Shown: piece by piece, positions 24,314-31,938 of the stretch
How positions within the stretch are numbered: the first letter of the stretch is position 1
How the letters are laid out: each line of letters opens with the position of its first letter
Assembly: GCA_938082445.1 (NCBI GenBank)
Contig: CALLLL010000168.1
Span: 1 to 47,568, forward strand
Direction: 5' to 3'
Length of the DNA: 47,568 nt
From: an uncultured bacterium
Lineage (GTDB): Bacteria; Hydrogenedentota; Hydrogenedentia; Hydrogenedentales; GCA-2746185
Position numbers and translations under genes: made by a program
The notes under the pieces: model-generated
What the model was told of the DNA's origin: nothing
Databases searched by the model: none
What the model saw: only the letters and a program-made list of their open reading frames with translations

Positions 24314-27300
24314 TTACAAACTAAAGTCCACCCGAGGTTTCGCGTCTTCTTCTTTGTCCACCCCTGGTGAGCAAAGAATAAGTCGCTCAGGGTCTACACC
24401 GCCCTCTTTAACCAAGAAATCCTTCACTGCTTCGCCGCGCTGTTGAGATAAAACCAATAATTCCTCGTCCGTCAATTCGATGGTTTCCATCACTGTTTCT
24501 TCTTCGGTCTCTTCACTTGCGTCCTCCGCAGGCTTTTCAGGATTTCCAAGAAAGACTTCTTCAATGGTGACTTCCTTCACAGGTTCTTCAGGTGGTGGTG
24601 GTAACTCTGCAATCTTATTCTTCAATAAGAAATCAGCATCCGCAGTAGTAGTTACCCCGCATAAAGTCAATCGAATCCCTGGTTTATTCTTTAGCAACTT
24701 ACTTACATCTGTGAGTTTCTTACGCACATCGTCTGGTAAATCAGCCGACCCCACCTCAAAGGTCAATGGGTCAAACTTCAAGAAGTTCGATTTATCAAAT
24801 ATCGCACCCAACGGTTTAAACACCACCAAGACACTGCCCTTAACGGCATTGAACGTGGCCGTTTGTACGATATCCGCAATACTGATATCGGGATCATCCA
24901 ACGAACCTGCAACCGGTATGGATAACTCAATGTCCCCATTGTTATCACGCAACAACGACAAGGCTGTATTCACCGAGTACCCCACCTGCTCAGCAAATCC
25001 ATCTTTCTCATCCGCGCTCAATCGCTCCAAAGCCAACTGATTGAGTACTATGTCGTTCTTTGTATCCAGTGCGCCCTGTTCAATGTTTACGTCGAAATCG
25101 CCATTAAATACCCCACTTTTCAGGCGATAACCAATAAAACGCTCCGAGTAAGGTGTGAGTGGTGACAAATCAATTTGTTTAATACTCGTTTTCATATTAG
25201 CCGAAAGATTGTCCGCCAAAGGCGCCACTTTTCCTTCGCTGTTGATAGAAGAATACTTACCCAATTTCGCCGACACCTTAAGTGGTGACAAGGTATCCGG
25301 GGTGCCCGTATTTAAATCACCCATCGATACCAACACTTCATTGAGATCAATACGCACTGAAGGATCCACGCTCGTATCTCGGAAGATCACGGTGTTTGTA
25401 CCCTGTAAATCAAACTGTCCGATGCGAAGACTAAAGGCTTCGGCCTCTTCCTCAGGCAATCCTTCAGTGGGAGCGGCTGCATCGGTGGATGCAGTCACAT
25501 CTGGTTCAGCACCGTCCTCCACTCCAAACCAAGTCGCCATTTCCATTGCACCGGCTTTATCCCGCTCCAACCAACTCGAAACCGAAGTCAATACGATGCG
25601 ATCTGCGTCCAACGACCTGGCATTCAATTTCACATTCAACAAATCAATCGCCTCGATACGCGCTATGCGATCCAGCGCATCCTCGGGAGCGGATTCCTGA
25701 GCACCACGTTCTAGCGTAGCCAACTGCCTTATGCTAGCAGATGCAAACTGAACTGTATCAGGGCCTTCATAAATTAATCCGTCCACCTGCGTCGAGGCAA
25801 TTTCAGCAAGGGTACGGGCAGAATCAATTTCAGAAACGTTCGTATCTTGAATCTTGATATTTCCTTCTGCACGTAAGATCACTTCTTCTTCGATTTCATT
25901 TGCAGTCACGAAACCTTGCCAATCCGTTTGTAACTGCGTAATGGTATAAGGCGAATCCACTGGAGTGACAATGGAGTTGGCCAAAGTTAATTCACCTTCT
26001 AGGTTGAACATTTGATCCTGCGGAGTGGAATCAATGGTGAACTGTTCTGCACCCAGGTGCAAAGAAGACCAAGCGATCTGAGTTGTTACTTCGTCAGTAT
26101 CATTGATCACCAAGTCATTTACCTCTATGGAAGTTAAGATCTTCAATGAGGTTTGTACACCATCCCAAAACGCTACGCTTCCATTCCACAGAGCATCACT
26201 CTGAATTGAACCCGCACTCAATGCCGCCAAACTCAAGGTGCTATCATTTACCACAACATCTGTATGGCCTTGCATTGCCTGTGAATCTAAGTCTATTGAA
26301 AAGTTTGGTAAATCAATGTTCACTTCCTTGCTGGAAAAAAGCTGGCTGGTTAATTCCTGATCCGCGACCTTAAACCCTTGCGTATTCATTGCTCCAGCCA
26401 ATGTGAGTAAGGGGGATTGATCTTGTTTTATATCCACGACACCAGACCAACGCAAGGTATCGTGGTTAATGTGATAGCGATTCGATTCCAATAGGAATAA
26501 ACCATTATTCAATGAGGTTGTACCCTCCATGCGAACATTGGGTGCATTCATACTTCCCATGACCGTCAAGCTTCCGTCCCAGTGTATTTCCCCCTGATTG
26601 ATAGTGTTTGGCTCCATCGCCAACTGCAGGCTATCGAGAGAAATATCACCCATGAGGATTAATTCCACCGATTCATTACTAGGGTCAACTTTGATAGAAC
26701 TTTTTAATTCAGTTGTCAACTCTCCATTCAATGACTGTAATTGATCCATCAAAACCGGTTCTAAAAAGTTCAATGACAAATCTTTAATTGAAAGTGTCAT
26801 ATCAACAACTGGAGCGGTCTTAAACGGCGAAGCGTTACCAGCGAGATGTACAGGACTTTCGTTAACCACCAAAGCCATGGAATAAGCTGTGGGTACTTCC
26901 GGCTCCCAACTTTTCATTTCCGCAACGGAAATTGAATTTACCATCAAATCCGTAGTTAACTTCGAATCGTTATAACGAATGGTAACATTGTTTAATTCAA
27001 TACCCCCTAAACCAAAACCCCAAGGTTCCGCTTCAGTTTCCTCAGTTTCCTCAGGCGTTACAATCGGTAACCCGCCAATGACCATCGATCCATTATCGTT
27101 GATCACCACATCCAGACCAACATCACTCAAACTAAACTTCTCTACATAGATTCGTTTATGTAACAATTCACTATAGCGCAGCTGAACTTCGGCTTCGGAC
27201 ATTGTGAGTTCATCGCCTTGTTCTCCAGATGTATCCAAGGTTTTGATAACCACGCGTCCAGTGAAAGGGTTGAAATCAATGTCACCAATATCGGCATCGG

Positions 27301-27589
27301 TTTGGCCTTGAGAGCGCAACCAATACTCAGCCCCCAAACGCAATCCAACCGGCAACACCCAAATCCCTAAGAAAAAGAGAACAATCAAAACAAGGCATAC
27401 TTTAAGCAAGCGTATCCCCAAGGGCTTCTTGACTTTGGGCGTCTCTTCATTTTCAGTAGGCGAATCTTCGGGCTTTTCCACAGCTTTTGAATCGTCAGAG
27501 TCCGAGGAATTCGCTGATTTGCTAGTGGCCTCTGTATTGCTCTGCTCCGTAGGGTCCACTGTCTCGTCTGTAGAATCTGTATCGCTCAC
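24314..27589 (-). CDS. Very large AsmA/DUF748-like envelope protein
   Basis: About 1,090 residues. A disordered acidic start (residues 1-55, rich in Ser, Glu, Thr) is followed by a membrane helix (LLKVCLVLIVLFFLGIWVLP) and a long beta-strand repeat region. GDIDFNPFTGRVVIKTLDTS opens it, as in DUF748/AsmA-like proteins, which span the periplasm and are thought to move lipids toward the outer membrane. The C-terminal part has an OmpA-like stretch (LPDDVRKKLTDVSKLLKNKPGIRLTL) and ends ERLILCSPG. The start is taken as GTG 27589, with GGAG five bases upstream; a GTG at 27595 is the alternative. Divergent from the TetR gene, so the two may be co-regulated. Confidence 0.87.
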   Translation of the reverse strand: MSDTDSTDETVDPTEQSNTEATSKSANSSDSDDSKAVEKPEDSPTENEETPKVKKPLGIRLLKVCLVLIVLFFLGIWVLPVGLRLGAEYWLRSQGQTDADIGDIDFNPFTGRVVIKTLDTSGEQGDELTMSEAEVQLRYSELLHKRIYVEKFSLSDVGLDVVINDNGSMVIGGLPIVTPEETEETEAEPWGFGLGGIELNNVTIRYNDSKLTTDLMVNSISVAEMKSWEPEVPTAYSMALVVNESPVHLAGNASPFKTAPVVDMTLSIKDLSLNFLEPVLMDQLQSLNGELTTELKSSIKVDPSNESVELILMGDISLDSLQLAMEPNTINQGEIHWDGSLTVMGSMNAPNVRMEGTTSLNNGLFLLESNRYHINHDTLRWSGVVDIKQDQSPLLTLAGAMNTQGFKVADQELTSQLFSSKEVNIDLPNFSIDLDSQAMQGHTDVVVNDSTLSLAALSAGSIQSDALWNGSVAFWDGVQTSLKILTSIEVNDLVINDTDEVTTQIAWSSLHLGAEQFTIDSTPQDQMFNLEGELTLANSIVTPVDSPYTITQLQTDWQGFVTANEIEEEVILRAEGNIKIQDTNVSEIDSARTLAEIASTQVDGLIYEGPDTVQFASASIRQLATLERGAQESAPEDALDRIARIEAIDLLNVKLNARSLDADRIVLTSVSSWLERDKAGAMEMATWFGVEDGAEPDVTASTDAAAPTEGLPEEEAEAFSLRIGQFDLQGTNTVIFRDTSVDPSVRIDLNEVLVSMGDLNTGTPDTLSPLKVSAKLGKYSSINSEGKVAPLADNLSANMKTSIKQIDLSPLTPYSERFIGYRLKSGVFNGDFDVNIEQGALDTKNDIVLNQLALERLSADEKDGFAEQVGYSVNTALSLLRDNNGDIELSIPVAGSLDDPDISIADIVQTATFNAVKGSVLVVFKPLGAIFDKSNFLKFDPLTFEVGSADLPDDVRKKLTDVSKLLKNKPGIRLTLCGVTTTADADFLLKNKIAELPPPPEEPVKEVTIEEVFLGNPEKPAEDASEETEEETVMETIELTDEELLVLSQQRGEAVKDFLVKEGGVDPERLILCSPGVDKEEDAKPRVDFSL

Positions 27590-27699
27590 AAGCACTCCAA
27601 TCTATGCAAAGGCCATAAATAGGCCTTGTAATCAACCTCCAGTATACTCACCAAAACACTTTATACCAAGAATTGCTTGGTCTGTAGAGTAAAAAAGTC

Positions 27700-27728
27700 T
27701 TGACAGACTGGTCTGTCTGTTTTATACT
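27700..27728 (+). promoter_or_regulatory. Near-consensus sigma-70 promoter of the TetR gene
   Basis: TTGACA (27700-27705) and TATACT (27723-27728) with a 17-bp spacer. Transcription should start at about 27735, almost at the ATG (27736), so the mRNA would be leaderless. No ribosome site is visible. Confidence 0.85.
27703..27716. promoter_or_regulatory. 14-bp palindromic operator (ACAGACTGGTCTGT) between -35 and -10
   Basis: Perfect six-base arms ACAGAC and GTCTGT with a 2-bp centre overlap the end of the -35 box and the spacer. A related half-site (GGTCTGT) recurs at 27678-27684, and another GTCTGT follows. This is a typical place for autorepression by the TetR protein; binding is inferred. 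Confidence 0.65.
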
Positions 27729-27735
27729 CTCGGTC

Positions 27736-28323
27736 ATGACAAATTCAAAAATTAAAAAATCACCTAGAGAACGCATCATTGAAACCGCATGTGACCTTTT
27801 TTATAAACAAGGCTTTCATGCTACCGGTATTAATCAGATTATATCGGAAAGTGCTGTAGCTAAAGCGTCTTTTTACGATCATTTTCCCTCTAAAGATGAG
27901 CTGATCCATGACTATGTGTTTGAAATGTCGAAACGAGACTTTGCTGATTTTTGTGCAGAAATTGACGAGTACGATACAGCAGAGGAGCGTTTCTATGGAC
28001 CTCTACATATTTTGGGTCCATGGTTTATAGAAACTGACTACCGTGGATGCCCTTTTCAGAATGTTGTCTCGGAAATACCGTTAAAAGATGAACGTATTCT
28101 CGAAATGATTAAAAAACACAGGGCACGTGAACGAGACTTTTTTCGCCAGTTGGGGAAAGAATATATAGATGAACGTTCTGAATTAAGCGATGTAGATCCT
28201 GATGCTCTAGCGGATATGTATGAGTTACTATTCGACGGTGCCATTGCCAATGCAACAGCCTACAGGAGTATGGATCCTGTCGAATCAGCTATAGCCTCAT
28301 TGAAAAATTATTTAGGTAGGTAG
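27736..28323 (+). CDS. TetR family transcriptional regulator
   Basis: 195 residues. The helix-turn-helix is clear in the N-terminal 60 residues: SPRERIIETACDLFYKQGFHATGINQI, ASFYDHFPSKDELI. The C-terminal ligand domain has YRGCPFQNVVSEI, a phrase seen in a subgroup of TetR proteins. TetR dimers bind palindromes and release on ligand; this one probably controls its own gene through the palindrome at 27703-27716, and perhaps the divergent envelope gene or the downstream cluster. The start ATG 27736 fits the promoter position; an earlier in-frame start at 27700 would include the promoter itself. Ligand not known. Confidence 0.93.
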   Translation: MTNSKIKKSPRERIIETACDLFYKQGFHATGINQIISESAVAKASFYDHFPSKDELIHDYVFEMSKRDFADFCAEIDEYDTAEERFYGPLHILGPWFIETDYRGCPFQNVVSEIPLKDERILEMIKKHRARERDFFRQLGKEYIDERSELSDVDPDALADMYELLFDGAIANATAYRSMDPVESAIASLKNYLGR

Positions 28324-28337
28324 AGTGAATAAAAGGT

Positions 28338-28352
28338 TTAGGTACTACCTAA
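28338..28352. promoter_or_regulatory. 15-bp perfect palindrome before the TPR gene
   Basis: TTAGGTA and TACCTAA flank one C. It lies between the tetR stop and the TPR gene start, 51 bp before that ATG. It differs from the ACAGAC operator, so another regulator or none may bind it. Confidence 0.35.
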
Positions 28353-28402
28353 TGAAATAGGTTGAAACCAATGTAAGTAGATAGAAAAAGGGAGATAGAA
28401 AT

Positions 28403-30067
28403 ATGAAAATTAAAAACGTTGCAGTGCTATTGATGCTGGCTCTATGGGCAGCTCAATTCGCCACTGCCCAAACCAATCTGTATGAAGGCTTTGGGAATTA
28501 CCAACGTCCAATACACACGGCTACGGATGAAGCTCAAGAGTGGTTCAATCAGGGTATGCAGCTCATGTATGGATTTAACCATGATGAAGCCATACGATCT
28601 TTTGAGATGGCTGCAGAAAAAGATCCACAAGCACCCATGCCTTGGTGGGGAATTGCCTATGCACACGGCATTAACATTAACGATCCCGCGATGAATGAAG
28701 AGCGTTCCACCAAAGCACGGGCAGCGGCTGATAAAGCGTTAGCGCTGTTGGCCAATGCGAGCCCCGCCGAAAAAGCATTAATCCAAGCTGTGGATAAACG
28801 CTATGCCCTACCCATTCCAAACGATCGTAAACCGCTTGATGAAGCCTATGCGCAAGCAATGGGAGAGGCGTATAAACAATTTTCTAAAGATTCAGATGTC
28901 GGTGCACTGTATGCAGAGTCTCTGATGAATCTGCAACCTTGGGACTACTGGGATAAAGATGGTAATCCCAAAGGACGCATAACCGAAGTAGTTAAAGTAC
29001 TCGAGGGTGTAATGAAACGAACACCGAATCACCCGGGAGCCAACCACTTTTACATTCATGCTGTTGAAGCTTCCACCAATCCCGATCGTGCGATTAAAGC
29101 AGCCGATCGATTACGCGATTTGGTACCTGGATCGGGCCACCTTGTGCACATGCCATCGCACATTTACATTCGCGTTGGCCAATACTCCAACGCGGTAGAT
29201 GCCAATGCTGATGCGGTTGTGTCTGACAGGGCATACTTTAAACGGGCTCCCGAACCTGCACTGTATACCATCTACTACGCGCACAATCTGCACTTCTTGG
29301 CATACGCAGCGATGATGTCAGGACGCTACGAAGATGCGCTTAAAGCAGCACGTGATTTAGAAGCCGACATCGAAGATGAAGCACTCAAGAATTTTGCACC
29401 GGTCATCGAAGGCATCATGCCCACCACCCTTCACGTCATGATTCGATTTGGGAAATGGGAAGAGATACTTCAAGAACCGCAATACCCAGAATGGCGACTA
29501 GTAAGCCGCGCGGTCCATCACTATGCCCGCTCAATATCCAACTCTGCTTTGGGTCGTGTAGAACAAGCCCGAGAAGAATTGGATGCTTTCGATGCAGCCA
29601 TGGCCAAAGTGCCTGAAGAGTGGTATATCTTCAATAATAAAGTAGGTGCAGTGTTGCCGATTGCTCAAGCCATGATTCATGGTGAATTACTCTGGCGTGA
29701 AGGTAAGCGCGATGAAGCCTATGTATCCTTGCGTAAAGGGATCGAAGCGGAAGATGCGTTGGTGTACGATGAACCTCCCGGATGGATGTTACCTGTACGT
29801 CATGCCCTAGGGGCGTTACTCATGTCCGATGGACGCCATGCGGAAGCTGAGCAGGTGTATCGAGAGGATCTTGAGCGGAACCGTAACAACGGTTGGGCAC
29901 TTTTAGGGTTACGCAATGCTTTAATCGCGGAAGATAAAACACGCAAAGCCAATAGGCTTAGCAAAAAATTAAAAGTTGCATGGGCCAAAGCCGATGTGGA
30001 ACCTGCGTCCTCTTGTTATTGCGAACCTGGACCGGAATCATTAAGTATTTCAACATTAATTAAATAA
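28403..30067 (+). CDS. Exported TPR-repeat protein next to a copper monooxygenase
   Basis: 554 residues with a signal peptide (VAVLLMLALWAAQFATA). The mature part is helical, with TPR-like units: AQEWFNQGMQLMYGFNHDEAIRSFEMA, GRYEDALKAARDLEADIED, GRHAEAEQVYREDLERN. Phrases such as PMPWWGIAYAHG, NHPGANHFYIHAVEAS and HMPSHIYIRVGQY belong to a recognisable family of exported TPR proteins, often annotated only as TPR-containing. A short C-terminal tail has SSCYCEP. It is followed by a strong terminator and then the cytochrome-PHM gene. AGGGAG lies about seven bases upstream of the ATG. Its partner is not known. Confidence 0.85.
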   Translation: MKIKNVAVLLMLALWAAQFATAQTNLYEGFGNYQRPIHTATDEAQEWFNQGMQLMYGFNHDEAIRSFEMAAEKDPQAPMPWWGIAYAHGININDPAMNEERSTKARAAADKALALLANASPAEKALIQAVDKRYALPIPNDRKPLDEAYAQAMGEAYKQFSKDSDVGALYAESLMNLQPWDYWDKDGNPKGRITEVVKVLEGVMKRTPNHPGANHFYIHAVEASTNPDRAIKAADRLRDLVPGSGHLVHMPSHIYIRVGQYSNAVDANADAVVSDRAYFKRAPEPALYTIYYAHNLHFLAYAAMMSGRYEDALKAARDLEADIEDEALKNFAPVIEGIMPTTLHVMIRFGKWEEILQEPQYPEWRLVSRAVHHYARSISNSALGRVEQAREELDAFDAAMAKVPEEWYIFNNKVGAVLPIAQAMIHGELLWREGKRDEAYVSLRKGIEAEDALVYDEPPGWMLPVRHALGALLMSDGRHAEAEQVYREDLERNRNNGWALLGLRNALIAEDKTRKANRLSKKLKVAWAKADVEPASSCYCEPGPESLSISTLIK

Positions 30068-30073
30068 AGCTTA

Positions 30074-30108
30074 AGACCCATCGCTGTTTATAGCGGTGGG
30101 CCTTTTTT
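30074..30108 (+). terminator. Intrinsic terminator after the TPR gene
   Basis: CCCATCGCT pairs with AGCGGTGGG (one G-T pair) around a 6-nt loop and is followed by six T. It ends the tetR/TPR transcript, so the monooxygenase gene downstream must have its own promoter. Confidence 0.85.
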
Positions 30109-30150
30109 GATCCATTCGGCCCTGTTTGTGTTGAGCTATAGGAATATCTA

Positions 30151-30156
30151 TATAAT
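30151..30156 (+). promoter_or_regulatory. -10 box (TATAAT) for the cytochrome-PHM gene
   Basis: A perfect TATAAT sits 42 bp before the ATG and after the terminator. No -35 box at the usual spacing; TTGAGC lies 14 bp upstream, too close. Confidence 0.4.
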
Positions 30157-30197
30157 AAGGCTTGTTTCGTAATTACAGTTTATGAAGGAATTGGAAT

Positions 30198-31514
30198 ATG
30201 AAATTGATCATCACCTTAGCTTCGTTATTCGCCATAACGGTCTCACACGCTGAAGAAAACTTAACTTTTAGCAAAGACATCGCGCCGATCTTTTATGAAA
30301 ACTGTGTCAATTGTCACCGTCCTGGCGAGATCGCTCCATTCAGTTTGCTCGATTACGAAAGCACTCGCCCATGGGCCCGTTCCATTCGTCGTGTAGTAAA
30401 TGATCGCACCATGCCGCCTTGGCACGCTGATTCGAGTAAGACAAAATTTTTGAACGACCGATCGCTGAGTGAGGATGAAGTGCAAAAAATTGTGCAGTGG
30501 GTGACGCAGGGAGCTGAGAAAGGCAACGACAGTGATTTACCCAAAGTGCCGAAGTTTCACGACACCTGGGCCATGGGTGAACCCGATTTAATTTTTCACC
30601 CCGAACGCGATTTCGAGGTTCCAGCCGATGATCAAGAAATTCCGTATCAAACTATTTACTATGTAACCGATATTAAAGAAGATTTATATATTAGCGGCTG
30701 GGAAATTCGCCCGACCGAACGCGCATCGGTGCATCATGCTAATTTGGTATACCAACCCCAACGTACAGATAATGTAGGCATTGTTACAGCGGTCATGACA
30801 GGAGGGGCTTACATTGGTTCTTACCTGCCCGGCGCACGGCCCTATCGTTATCCTGAAGGTACGGCGTATCTGCTACCCAAAGGATGCCAAATTGGTATAT
30901 CCGTGCATTATGTAGGCCAAAAGGAACCTGTTACGGATCATATAATGTTCGGTGTACAATTCGCTCAAGGCCGAGTCGATAAAGTCATTCGCACCATTGG
31001 CACATATCACTCTAAATTTGATATTGCTCCCAATGAAGAAGAATACGTTGTAGAAACGGAAGCAACTTTATTGCAGCCTGTTGATATATTGTCTTCGGGG
31101 ATTCATATGCACTTGCGTGGATCAGCGTATACCACTACAGCCATCTTGCCCGATGGTTCGAAGAAACTCATCACTGATGTACCTACCTATGATTTCAATT
31201 GGCAGTCAAATTATGAACTCGCAGAACCGGTTTCAGTGCCCAAAGGAACCAAATATCATGTGCGTGCTGTGTGGAACAATTCCAAGAGCAATCCCAATGT
31301 CACTGATCCTTCGATGCGCATTCGGTATGGATTGTGGACCGACGACGAGATGCTCAACACCTGGTCGCATGTAACGGTGACTGGGGAAAAGCTCGGATTA
31401 GAAGTTAAAGATGGTCATGTAGTGCGTGTGGCTGAAGGCGCAATCGGTAGTCCGAAATCTCAACTAGTGCAAACCTTACCTGTACAAGTAAACGCTCAGG
31501 AACAAAGCGACTAA
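30198..31514 (+). CDS. Cytochrome c fused to copper type II (PHM-like) monooxygenase
   Basis: 438 residues with a signal peptide (LIITLASLFAITVSHA). The first domain carries a heme c site, CVNCH (36-40), followed by MPPWHAD, a possible axial methionine region. The second domain matches ascorbate-dependent copper monooxygenases: HH at 179-180, H237 in SVHYVG, H303 and H305 in GIHMHLRG, and a late Met in SMRIRYG. These correspond to the two copper sites (HH-H and HxH-M) of peptidylglycine hydroxylase. The pairing suggests electron delivery by heme to the copper centre in the periplasm. Substrate unknown. It overlaps its convergent neighbour by four bases. Confidence 0.88.
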   Translation: MKLIITLASLFAITVSHAEENLTFSKDIAPIFYENCVNCHRPGEIAPFSLLDYESTRPWARSIRRVVNDRTMPPWHADSSKTKFLNDRSLSEDEVQKIVQWVTQGAEKGNDSDLPKVPKFHDTWAMGEPDLIFHPERDFEVPADDQEIPYQTIYYVTDIKEDLYISGWEIRPTERASVHHANLVYQPQRTDNVGIVTAVMTGGAYIGSYLPGARPYRYPEGTAYLLPKGCQIGISVHYVGQKEPVTDHIMFGVQFAQGRVDKVIRTIGTYHSKFDIAPNEEEYVVETEATLLQPVDILSSGIHMHLRGSAYTTTAILPDGSKKLITDVPTYDFNWQSNYELAEPVSVPKGTKYHVRAVWNNSKSNPNVTDPSMRIRYGLWTDDEMLNTWSHVTVTGEKLGLEVKDGHVVRVAEGAIGSPKSQLVQTLPVQVNAQEQSD

Positions 31515-31885
31515 GCGCGATCTCCGAGGGCATAGCGAATGACATCCACATAGTCGATGATCAACGACGCGATGTTTGTGCATAGAAGCACCATCACCCA
31601 ACGCCCGAACCACGTCGAAGTATCCAGATCCGATTTGCACCGAAATAAATACACCACTAATGGTGTCCACCACACCACATGCACAGCCCCCAATAGACGA
31701 TTATAACCAAGTAATTCTGCTGCAGCCATCATGCTGATTCCATTGAGTACCCATACGGTAGCTATCACTTTACCCTCAGCGTGTTTTAAGAATACAAAAG
31801 ATGCTGAATTAACAATAATTAGCCACAATACCCAGAGCTGCACCCATAATGGAGCCGCCATTAAACCATCCATAAAAACATTCAT
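31511..31885 (-). CDS. Small multi-pass membrane protein
   Basis: 124 residues, family not recognised. Four hydrophobic segments are visible: about 9-33 (PLWVQLWVLWLIIVNSASFVF), 40-58, 66-82 and 93-114. Aromatic-rich helices (WVQLWVLW, VVWWTP) recall small membrane proteins near redox or transport genes, but no function can be assigned. AAGGAA lies 11 bases before the ATG. Its stop is in a four-base convergent overlap with the cytochrome-PHM gene, and it lies upstream of the carboxypeptidase-regulatory-like gene's end on the same strand. Confidence 0.75.
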   Translation of the reverse strand: MNVFMDGLMAAPLWVQLWVLWLIIVNSASFVFLKHAEGKVIATVWVLNGISMMAAAELLGYNRLLGAVHVVWWTPLVVYLFRCKSDLDTSTWFGRWVMVLLCTNIASLIIDYVDVIRYALGDRA

Positions 31886-31938
31886 GTAAGTTGAGTTCCT
31901 TTAAGGTTACTATAATTTGAACCCAAACAGGATAGAGT

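Noticed and set aside
24480-26373. Long plus-strand ORFs opposite the DUF748-like gene
   Set aside because: They follow the codon positions of the real minus-strand gene, lack ribosome sites and show low-complexity Ser/Thr-rich sequence.
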